NCBI GenBank assembly: GCA_031769625.1
Contig: JAUIMM010002340.1
Location: 62,001-126,000 of the forward strand
Reading direction: 5' to 3'
Length of the DNA stretch: 64,000 bases
DNA from: Taudactylus pleione
Lineage: Eukaryota; Chordata; Amphibia; Anura; Myobatrachidae
Shown here: piece after piece, positions 26,475 through 36,970 of the stretch
Layout: each line of letters begins with the position of its first letter
How positions within the stretch are numbered: the stretch's first letter is position 1
Translations under genes and position numbers: made by a program
Notes under the pieces: model-generated
What the model saw: only the letters and a program-made list of their open reading frames with translations
The model's database searches: none
Told to the model about the DNA's origin: nothing

Positions 26475-27763
26475 CATGGGAGAAAAAACCATTTCTAATC
26501 ACATTTGTTGGTCTTGGTCTTCAACACATCCAGTGAAATTTTGAGCTGTCTGTGTTTGCTACAAGAGGAGATAAACACAACGTATGCACTTTTGTTGTCT
26601 CCATTGCTTTCAATGCATTTTGGCCTAAAACGTGCATTTGCTGTTTTCTCTTAAACGCAACATGGGAGAAAAACCATTTCTAATCACATTTGTGGGTCTT
26701 GGTCTTCAACACATCCAGTACAATTTGAGCTGTCTGTGTTTGCTACAAGAGGAGATAACACAAAGTATGCGCTTTTGTTGTTTTCATTGCTTTCAATGCA
26801 TTTTGGCCTTAAACGTGCATTTGCTGTTTTCTCTTAAACACAACATGGGAGAAAAACCATTTCACATCACATTTGTTGGTCTTGGTCTTCAACACATCCA
26901 GTGAAATTTTGAGCTGCCTGTGTTTGCTACAAGAGGAGATAACACAAAGTATGCGCTTTTGTTGTTTCCATTGCTTTCAATGCATTTTGGCCTAAAACGT
27001 TCAATTGCTGTTTTCTCTTAAACGCAATATGGGAGAAAAACCATTTCACATCACATTTGTGGGTCTTGGTCTTCAACACATCCAGTGAAATTTTGAGCTG
27101 TCTGTGTTTGCTACAAGAGGAGATAACACAAAGTATGCGCTTTTGTTGGTTCCATTGCTTTCAATGCATTTTTGCCTAAAACGAGCAATTGCTGTTTTCT
27201 CTTAAACGCAACATGGGAGAAAAACCATTTCACATCACATTTGTGGGTCTTGGTCTTCAACACATCCAGTGAAATTTTGAGCTGTCTGTGTTTGCTACAA
27301 GAGGAGATAACACAAAGTATGCGCTTTTGTTGTTTTCATTGCTTTCAATGCATTTTGGCCTAAAACGTGCATTTGCTGTTTTCTCTTAAACGCAACATGG
27401 GAGAAAAACCATTTCACATCACATTTGTAGGTCTTGGTCTTCAACACATCCAGTGAAATTTTGAGCTGTCTGTGTTTGCTACAAGAGAAGATAACACAAA
27501 GTATGCACTTTTGTTGTTTCCATTGCTTTCAATGCATTATGGCCTAAAATGAGCAATTGCTGTTTTCTCTTAAACGCAACATGGGAGAAAAACCATTTCA
27601 CCTCACATTTGTTGGTATTGGTCTTCAACACATCCAGTGAAATTTTGAGCTGCCTGTGTTTGCTACAAGAGGAGATAACACAAAGTATGCACTTTTGTTG
27701 TTTCCATTGCTTTCAATGCATTTGGGCCTAAAACGTGCATTTGCTGTTTTCTCTTAAACGCAA
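26475..27763 (+). repeat. Seam block of flank-type monomers between the two large copies
   Basis: Seven monomers separate the two large copies. The first (26475) is a hybrid: its left part has the F-type taatcac of the core, its right part has acaacgtatgcac and gtctcc, as in the monomer starting near 1456. The middle monomers match 1.6-2.55 kb at an offset of 25,024-25,025, sharing cagtacaa, cgttcaatt with cgcaatatggg, ggttcc/tttttgcc, ttgtaggtctt and cattatggcc with cctaaaatgagc. The last (27580) is again a hybrid: its left part has cacctcac and ttggtattgg as near 2758, its right part is core type B (ctgcctg, tatgcac, tttgggcc). Both borders therefore fall inside monomers in register. This may be a conversion tract, an unequal exchange or an assembly patch. 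Confidence 0.85.
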
Positions 27764-29557
27764 CATGGGAGAAAAACCATTTCACATCACATTTGTGGGT
27801 CTTGGTCTTCAACACATCCAGTGAAATGTTGAGCTGTCTGTGTTTGCTACAAGAGGAGATAACACAAAGTATGCGCTTTTGTTGTTTTCATTGCTTTCAA
27901 TGTATTTTGGCCTAAAACGTGCATTTGCTGTTTTCTCTTAAACGCAACATGGGAGAAAAAACCATTTCACATCACATTTGTGGGTCTTGGTCTTCAACAC
28001 ATCCAGTGAAATTTTGAGCTGTCTGTGTTTGCTACAAGAGGAGATAACACAAAGTATGCGCTTTTGTTGTTTTCATTGCTTTCAAAGCATTTTGGCCTAA
28101 AAACGTGCATTTGCTGTTTTCTCTTAAACGCAACATGGGAGAAAAACCATTTCACATCACATTTGTTGGTCTTGGTCTTCAACACATCCAGTGAAATTTT
28201 GAGCTGCCTGTGTTTGCTACAAGAGGAGATAACACAAAGTATGCACTTTTGTTGTTTCCATTGCTTTCAATGCATTTGGGCCTAAAACATGCATTTGCTG
28301 TTTTCTCTTAAACGCAACATGGGAGAAAAACCATTTCACATCACATTTGTGGGTCTTGGTCTTCAACACATCCAGTGAAATTTTGAGCTGTCTGTGTTTG
28401 CTACAAGAGGAGATAACACAAAGTATGCGCTTTTGTTGTTTTCATTGCTTTCAATGTATTTTGGCCTAAAACGTGCATTTGCTGTTTTCTCTTAAACGCA
28501 ACATGGGAGAAAAAACCATTTCACATCACATTTGTTGGTCTTGGTCTTCAACACATCCAGTGAAATTTTGAGCTGTCTGTGTTTGCTACAAGAGGAGATA
28601 ACACAAAGTATGCGCTTTTGTTGTTTCCATTGCTTTCAAAGCATTTTGGCCTAAAACGTGCATTTGCTGTTTTCTCTTAAACGCAACATGGGAGAAAAAC
28701 CATTTCACATCACATTTGTTGGTCTTGGTCTTCAACACATCCAGTGAAATTTTGAGCTGTCTGTGTTTGCTACAAGAGGAGATAACACAAAGTATGCGCT
28801 TTTGTTGTTTTCCATTGCTTTCAAAGCATTTTGGCCTAAAACGTGCATTTGCTGTTTTCTCTTAAACGCAACATGGGAGAAAAACCATTTCTAATCACAT
28901 TTGTTGGTCTTGGTCTTCAACACATCCAGTGAAATTTTGAGCTGCCTGTGTTTGCTACAAGAGGAGATAACACAAAGTATGCGCTTTTGTTGTTTCCATT
29001 GCTTTCAATGCATTTTGGCCTAAAACGAGCAATTGCTGTTTTCTCTTAAACGCAACATGGGAGAAAAAACCATTTCACATCACATTTGTGGGTATTGGTC
29101 TTCAACACATCCAGTGAAATTTTGAGCTGTCTGTGTTTGCTACAAGAGGAGATAACACAAAGTATGTGCTTTTGTTGTTTCCATTGCTTTCAAAGCATTT
29201 TGGCCTAAAACGTGCATTTGCTGTTTTCTCATAAACGCAACATGGGAGAAAAACCATTTCACATCACATTTGTTGGTCTTGGTCTTCAACACATCCAGGG
29301 AAATTTTGAGCTGCCTGTGTTTGCTACAAGAGGAGATAACAAAAAGTATGCGCTTTTGTTGTTTCCATTGCTTTCAAAGCATTTTGGCCTAAAACGTGCA
29401 TTTGCTGTTTTCTCTTAAACGCAACATGGGAGAAAAACCATTTCACATCACATTTGTTGGTCTTGGTCTTCAACACATCCAGTGAAATTTTGAGCTGTCT
29501 GTGTTTGCTACAAGAGGAGATAACACAAAGTAAGCACTTTTGTTGTTTCCATTGCTT

Positions 29558-29575
29558 TCAAAGGCCTAAAACGTG
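29558..29575 (+). repeat. Monomer with a 7-base deletion
   Basis: The usual tttcaaagcattttggcc reads tttcaaaggcc, seven bases short. The corresponding monomer in copy 1 (about 16125) is intact, so the change arose after the duplication or is an assembly error. It lies inside the indel-rich interval. Confidence 0.85.
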
Positions 29576-32500
29576 CATTTGCTGTTTTCTCTTAAACGCA
29601 ACATGGGAGAAAAACCATTTCACATCACATTTGTTGGTCTTGGTCTTCAACACATCCAGTGAAATTTTGAGCTGTCTGTGTTTGCTTACAAGAGGAGATA
29701 ACACAAAGTATGCACTTTTGTTGTTTCCATTGCTTTCAATGCATTTTGGCCTAAAACGTGCATTTGCTGTTTTCTCTTAAACGCAACATGGGAGAAAAAC
29801 CATTTCACATCACATTTGTTGGTCTTGGTCTTCAACACATCCAGTGAAATTTTGAGCTGCCTGTGTTTGCTACAAGAGGAGATAACACAAAGTATGCACT
29901 TTTGTTGTTTCCATTGCTTTCAATGCATTTGGGCCTAAAACGTGCATTTGCTGTTTTCTCTTAAACGCAAACATGGTGGAGAAAAACCATTTCACATCAC
30001 ATTTGTGGGTCTTGGTCTTCAACACATCCAGTGAAATGTTGAGCTGTCTGTGTTTGCTACAAGAGGAGATAACACAAAAGTATGCGCTTTTGTTGTTTTC
30101 ATTGCTTTCAATGTATTTTGGCCTAAAACGTGCATTTGCTGTTTTCTCTTAAACGCAACATGGGAGAAAAACCATTTCACATCACATTTGTGGGTCTTGG
30201 GTCTTCAACACATCCAGTGAAATTTTGAGCTGTCTGTGTTTGCTACAAGAGGAGATAACACAAAGTATGCGCTTTTGTTGTTTCCATTGCTTTCAAAGCA
30301 TTTTTGGCCTAAAACGTGCATTTGCTGTTTTCTCTTAAACGCAACATGGGAGAAAAACCATTTCACATCACATTTGTTGGTCTTGGTCTTCAACACATCC
30401 AGTGAAATTTTGAGCTGCCTGTGTTTGCTACAAGAGGAGATAACACAAAGTATGCACTTTTGTTGTTTCCATTGCTTTCAATGCATTTGGCCTAAAACGT
30501 GCATTTGCTGTTTTCTCTTAAACGCAACATGGGAGAAAAACCATTTCACATCACATTTGTGGGTCTTGGTCTTCAACACATCCAGTGAAAATTTTGAGCT
30601 GTCTGTGTTTGCTACAAGAGGAGATAACACAAAGTATGCGCTTTTGTTGTTTTCATTGCTTTCAATGTATTTTGGCCTAAAAACGTGCATTTGCTGTTTT
30701 CTCTTAAACGCAACATGGGAGAAAAACCATTTCACATCACATTTGTTGGTCTTGGTCTTCAACACATCCAGTGAAATTTTGAGCTGTCTGTGTTTGCTAC
30801 AAGAGGAGATAACACAAAGTATGCGCTTTTGTTGTTTCCATTGCTTTCAAAGCATTTTGGCCTAAAACGTGCATTTGCTGTTTTCTCTTAAACGCAACAT
30901 GGGAGAAAAACCATTTCACATCACATTTGTTGGTCTTGGTCTTCAACACATCCAGTGAAATTTTGAGCTGTCTGTGTTTGCTACAAGAGGAGATAACACA
31001 AAGTATGCGCTTTTGTTGTTTCCATTGCTTTCAAAGCATTTTGGCCTAAAACGTGCATTTGCTGTTTTCTCTTAAACACAACATGGGAGAAAAACCATTT
31101 CTAATCACATTTGTTGGTCTTGGTCTTCAACACATCCAGTGAAATTTTGAGATGCCTGTGTTTGCTACAAGAGGAGATAACACAAAGTATGCGCTTTTGT
31201 TGTTTCCATTGCTTTCAATGCATTTTGGCCTAAAACGAGCAATTGCTGTTTTCTCTTAAACGCAACATGGGAGAAAAACCATTTCACATCACATTTGTGG
31301 GTATTGGTCTTCAACACATCCAGTGAAATTTTGAGCTGTCTGTGTTTGCTACAAGAGGAGATAACACAAAGTATGTGCTTTTGTTGTTTCCATTGCTTTC
31401 AAAGCATTTTGGCCTAAAACGTGCATTTGCTGTTTTCTCTTAAACGCAACATGGGAGAAAAACCATTTCTAATCACATTTGTTGGTCTTGGTCTTCAACA
31501 CATCCAGTGAAATTTTGAGCTGCCTGTGTTTGCTACAAGAGGAGATAACACAAAGTATGCGCTTTTGTTGTTTCCATTGCTTTCAATGCATTTTGGCCTA
31601 AAACGAGCAATTGCTGTTTTCTCTTAAACGCAACATGGGAGAAAAACCATTTCACATCACATTTGTGGGTATTGGTCTTCAACACATCCAGGGAAATTTT
31701 GAGCTGTCTGTGTTTGCTACAAGAGGAGATAACACAAAGTATGTGCTTTTGTTGTTTCCATTGCTTTCAAAGCATTTTGGCCTAAAACGTGCATTTGCTG
31801 TTTTCTCTTAAAGGCAACATGGGAGAAAAACCATTTCACATCACATTTGTTGGTCTTGGTCTTCAACACATCCAGTGACATTTTGAGCTGTCTGTGTTTG
31901 CTACAAGAGGAGATAACACAAAGTATGCACTTTTGTTGTTTCCATTGCTTTCAATGCATTTTGGCCTAAAACGTGCATTTGCTGTTTTCTCTTAAACGCA
32001 ACATGGGAGAAAAACCATTTCACATCACATTTGTTGGTCTTGGTCTTCAACACATCCAGTGAAATTTTGAGCTGCCTGTGTTTGCTACAAGAGGAGATAA
32101 CACAAAGTATGCACTTTTGTTGTTTCCATTGCTTTCAATGCATTTGGGCCTAAAACGTGCATTTGCTGTTTTCTCTTAAACGCAACATGGGAGAAAAACC
32201 ATTTCACATCACATTTGTGGGTCTTGGTCTTCAACACATCCAGTGAAATGTTGAGCTGTCTATGTTTGCTACAAGAGGAGATAACACAAAGTATGCGCTT
32301 TTGTTGTTTTCATTGCTTTCAATGTATTTTGGCCTAAAACGTGCATTTGCTGTTTTCTCTTAAACGCAACATGGGAGAAAAACCATTTCACATCACATTT
32401 GTGGGTCTTGGTCTTCAACACATCCAGTGAAATTTTGAGCTGTCTGTGTTTGCTACAAGAGGAGATAACACAAAGTATGCGCTTTTGTTGTTTCCATTGC

Positions 32501-35500
32501 TTTCAAAGCATTTTGGCCTAAAACGTGCATTTGCTGTTTTCTCTTAAACGCAACATGGGAGAAAAACCATTTCACATCACATTTGTTGGTCTTGGTCTTC
32601 AACACATCCAGTGAAATTTTGAGCTGTCTGTGTTTGCTACAAGAGGAGATAACACAAAGTATGCGCTTTTGTTGTTTCCATTGCTTTCAAAGCATTTTGG
32701 CCTAAAACGTGCATTTGCTGTTTTCTCTTAAACACAATATGGGGAGAAAAACCATTTCTAATCACATTTGTTGGTCTTGGTCTTCAACACATCCAGTGAA
32801 ATTTTGAGATGCCTGTGTTTGCTACAAGAGGAGATAACACAAAGTATGCGCTTTTGTTGTTTCCATTGCTTTCAATGCATTTTGGCCTAAAACGAGCAAT
32901 TGCTGTTTTCTCTTAAACGCAACATGGGAGAAAAACCATTTCACATCACATTTGTGGGTATTGGTCTTCAACACATCCAGTGAAATTTTGAGCTGTCTGT
33001 GTTTGCTACAAGAGGAGATAACACAAAGTATGTGCTTTTGTTGTTTCCATTGCTTTCAAAGCATTTTGGCCTAAAACGTGCATTTGCTGTTTTCTCATAA
33101 ACGCAACATGGGAGAAAAACCATTTCACATCACATTTGTTGGTCTTGGTCTTCAACACATCCAGGGAAATTTTGAGCTGTCTGTGTTTGCTACAAGAGGA
33201 GATAACACAAAGTATGCGCTTTTGTTGTTTCCATTGCTTTCAATGCATTTTGGCCTAAAACGAGCAATTGCTGTTTTCTCTTAAACGCAACATGAGAGAA
33301 AAACCATTTCACATCACATTTGTGGGTATTGGTCTTCAACACATCCAGGGAAATTTTGAGCTGTCTGTGTTTGCTACAAGAGGAGATAACACAAAGTATG
33401 TGCTTTTGTTGTTTCCATTGCTTTCAAAGCATTTTGGCCTAAAACGTGCATTTGCTGTTTTCTCTTAAACGCAACATGGGAGAAAAACCATTTCACATCA
33501 CATTTGTTGGTCTTGGTCTTCAACACATCCAGTGAAATTTTGAGCTGTCTGTGTTTGCTACAAGAGGAGATAACACAAAGTATGCACTTTTGTTGTTTCC
33601 ATTGCTTTCAATGCATTTTGGCCTAAAACGTGCATTTGCTGTTTTCTCTTAAACGCAACATGGGAGAAAAACCATTTCACATCACATTTGTTGGTCTTGG
33701 TCTTCAACACATCCAGTGAAATTTTGAGCTGCCTGTGTTTGCTACAAGAGGAGAGAACACAAAGTATGCACTTTTGTTGTTTCCATTGCTTTCAATGCAT
33801 TTGGGCCTAAAACGTGCATTTGCTGTTTTCTCTTAAACGCAACATGGGAGAAAAACCATTTCACATCACATTTGTGGGTCTTGGTCTTCAACACATCCAG
33901 TGAAATGTTGAGCTGTCTGTGTTTGCTACAAGAGGAGATAACACAAAGTATGCGCTTTTGTTGTTTTCATTGCTTTCAATGTATTTTGGCCTAAAACGTG
34001 CATTTGCTGTTTTCTCTTAAACGCAACATGGGAGAAAAACCATTTCACATCACATTTGTGGGTCTTGGTCTTCAACACATCCAGTGAAATTTTGAGCTGT
34101 CTGTGTTTGCTACAAGAGGAGATAACACAAAGTATGCGCTTTTGTTGTTTCCATTGCTTTCAAAGCATTTTGGCCTAAAACGTGCATTTGCTGTTTTCTC
34201 TTAAACGCAACATGGGAGAAAAACCATTTCACATCACATTTGTTGGTCTTGGTCTTCAACACATCCAGTGAAATTTTGAGCTGCCTGTGTTTGCTACAAG
34301 AGGAGATAACACAAAGTATGCACTTTTGTTGTTTCCATTGCTTTCAATGCATTTGGTCCTAAAACGTGCATTTGCTGTTTTCTCTTAAACGCAACATGGG
34401 AGAAAAACCATTTCACATCACATTTGTGGGTCTTGGTCTTCAACACATCCAGTGAAATTTTGAGCTGTCTGTGTTTGCTACAAGAGGAGATAACACAAAG
34501 TATGCGCTTTTGTTGTTTTCATTGCTTTCAATGTATTTTGGCCTAAAACGTGCATTTGCTGTTTTCTCTTAAACGCAACATGGGAGAAAAACCATTTCAC
34601 ATCACATTTGTTGGTCTTGGTCTTCAACACATCCAGTGAAATTTTGAGCTGTCTGTGTTTGCTACAAGAGGAGATAACACAAAGTATGCGCTTTTGTTGT
34701 TTCCATTGCTTTCAAAGCATTTTGGCCTAAAACGTGCATTTGCTGTTTTCTCTTAAACGCAACATGGGAGAAAAACCATTTCACATCACATTTGTTGGTC
34801 TTGGTCTTCAACACATCCAGTGAAATTTTGAGCTGTCTGTGTTTGCTACAAGAGGAGATAACACAAAGTATGCGCTTTTGTTGTTTCCATTGCTTTCAAA
34901 GCATTTTGGCCTAAAACGTGCATTTGCTGTTTTCTCTTAAACGCAACATGGGAGAAAAACCATTTCTAATCACAGTTGTTGGTCTTGGTCTTCAACACAT
35001 CCAGTGAAATTTTGAGCTGCCTGTGTTTGCTACAAGAGGAGATAACACAAAGTATGCGCTTTTGTTGTTTCCATTGCTTTCAATGCATTTTGGCCTAAAA
35101 CGAGCAATTGCTGTTTTCTCTTAAACGCAACATGGGAGAAAAACCATTTCACATCACATTTGTGGGTATTGGTCTTCAACACATCCAGTGAAATTTTGAG
35201 CTGTCTGTGTTTGCTACAAGAGGAGATAACACAAAGTATGTGCTTTTGTTGTTTCCATTGCTTTCAAAGCATTTTGGCCTAAAACGTGCATTTGCTGTTT
35301 TCTCATAAACGCAACATGGGAGAAAAACCATTTCACATCACATTTGTTGGTCTTGGTCTTCAACACATCCAGGGAAATTTTGAGCTGCCTGTGTTTGCTA
35401 CAAGAGGAGATAACAAAAAGTATGCGCTTTTGTTGTTTCCATTGCTTTCAAAGCATTTTGGCCTAAAACGTGCATTTGCTGTTTTCTCTTAAACGCAACA

Positions 35501-36786
35501 TGGGAGAAAAACCATTTCACATCACATTTGTTGGTCTTGGTCTTCAACACATCCAGTGAAATTTTGAGCTGTCTGTGTTTGCTACAAGAGGAGATAACAC
35601 AAAGTATGCACTTTTGTTGTTTCCATTGCTTTCAAAGCATTTTGGCCTAAAACGTGCATTTGCTGTTTTCTCTTAAACGCAACATGGGAAAAAAACCATT
35701 TCACATCACATTTGTTGGTCTTGGTCTTCAACACATCCAGTGAAATTTTGAGCTGTCTGTGTTTGCTACAAGAGGAGATAACACAAAGTATGCACTTTTG
35801 TTGTTTCCATTGCTTTCAATGCATTTTGGCCTAAAACGTGCATTTGCTGTTTTCTCTTAAACGCAACATGGGAGAAAAACCATTTCACATCACATTTGTT
35901 GGTCTTGGTCTTCAACACATCCAGTGAAATTTTGAGCTGCCTGTGTTTGCTACAAGAGGAGATAACACAAAGTATGCACTTTTGTTGTTTCCATTGCTTT
36001 CAATGCATTTGGGCCTAAAACGTGCATTTGCTGTTTTCTCTTAAACGCAACATGGGAGAAAAACCATTTCACATCACATTTGTGGGTCTTGGTCTTCAAC
36101 ACATCCAGTGAAATTTTGAGCTGTCTGTGTTTGCTACAAGAGGAGATAACACAAAGTATGCGCTTTTGTTGTTTTCATTGCTTTCAATGTATTTTGGCCT
36201 AAAACGTGCATTTGCTGTTTTCTCTTAAACGCAACATGGGAGAAAAACCATTTCACATCACATTTGTTGGTCTTGGTCTTCAACACATCCAGTGAAATTT
36301 TGAGCTGTCTGTGTTTGCTACAAGAGGAGATAACACAAAGTATGCGCTTTTGTTGTTTCCATTGCTTTCAAAGCATTTTGGCCTAAAACGTGCATTTGCT
36401 GTTTTCTCTTAAACGCAACATGGGAGAAAAACCATTTCACATCACATTTGTTGGTCTTGGTCTTCAACACATCCAGTGAAATTTTGAGCTGTCTGTGTTT
36501 GCTACAAGAGGAGATAACACAAAGTATGCGCTTTTGTTGTTTCCATTGCTTTCAAAGCATTTTGGCCTAAAACGTGCATTTGCTGTTTTCTCTTAAACAC
36601 AACATGGGAGAAAAACCATTTCTAATCACATTTGTTGGTCTTGGTCTTCAACACATCCAGTGAAATTTTGAGATGCCTGTGTTTGCTACAAGAGGAGATA
36701 ACACAAAGTATGCGCTTTTGTTGTTTCCATTGCTTTCAATGCATTTTGGCCTAAAACGAGCAATTGCTGTTTTCTCTTAAACGCAA

Positions 36787-36970
36787 CATGGGAGAAAAAC
36801 CATTTCACATCACATTTGTGGGTATTGGTCTTCAACACATCCAGTGAAATTTTGAGCTGTCTGTGTTTGCTACAAGAGGAGATAACACAAAGTATGCGCT
36901 TTTGTTGTTTCCATTGCTTTCAAAGCATTTTGGCCTAAAACGTGCATTTGCTGTTTTCTCTTAAACGCAA
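36787..36970 (+). repeat. Hybrid monomer formed by loss of 184 bp
   Basis: The left half has tgggtattgg and cagtgaaa like a G monomer; the right half has tatgcgc and is not followed by ctcataaac. The copy 1 counterpart has two monomers here (24819 and 25003): G with tatgtgc and ctcataaac, then H-like with cagggaaa and tatgcgc. The offset falls from 11,968 to 11,784 at this point. The simplest reading is in-register exchange between adjacent monomers, with the breakpoint between the ctgtctg and tatgcgc sites. Confidence 0.8.

Larger units (their letters stand above)
14200..26500 (+). repeat. Large satellite duplication, copy 1
   Basis: This segment and 27.64-38.3 kb share rare variants in the same order. 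Examples are aaaacatgcat (14851 and 28288), ctcataaac monomers (15772 and 29212), agtaagcac (16081 and 29521), ttaaaggcaac (18371 and 31811), ctatgtttg (18821 and 32261), taatcacagt (21711/22999 and 34967) and tgctagaag with aaaatatgcac (25631 and 37415). Offsets are 13,440 through the middle, then 13,256, 11,968 and 11,784 as whole monomers or groups are present in one copy only. This copy has a seven-monomer tandem duplication at about 21.0-23.6 kb and an extra monomer near 19.9 kb that copy 2 lacks. Its right end is a hybrid monomer at 26475. Confidence 0.88.
25886..32744 (+). other. Cluster of single-base run-length indels (possible low-accuracy assembly)
   Basis: About 20 small length changes occur in under 7 kb. 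Six-A runs in gagaaaaaacc are at 25929, 26483, 27956, 28510 and 29064. Five-A runs in cctaaaaacg are at 25886, 28099 and 30679. Others are an extra T at 26318, 28808, 29686 and 30301; an extra A at 26573, 30076 and 30588; an extra G at 30199 and 32741; a lost T at 26724; a lost G near 30486; and a complex change at 29969-29980. Outside this interval I noticed only a handful (near 4510, 12900, 12916, 13308, 17281 and 20778) and none right of 33 kb. This is the pattern expected of uncorrected long-read errors; real hypermutability is the alternative. Confidence 0.8.

Noticed and set aside
29454..29780. 108-codon open reading frame
   Set aside because: It is created by a 7-base deletion at 29561 and an extra T at 29686; it is satellite sequence, not a gene.
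30236..30865. 209-codon open reading frame, the longest in the window
   Set aside because: It spans over three satellite monomers and stays open only because local one-base indels (30301, 30486, 30588, 30679) shift the frame past the regular stops. Its peptide is the same satellite translation repeated. It lies in the indel-rich interval and has no start context or domain.
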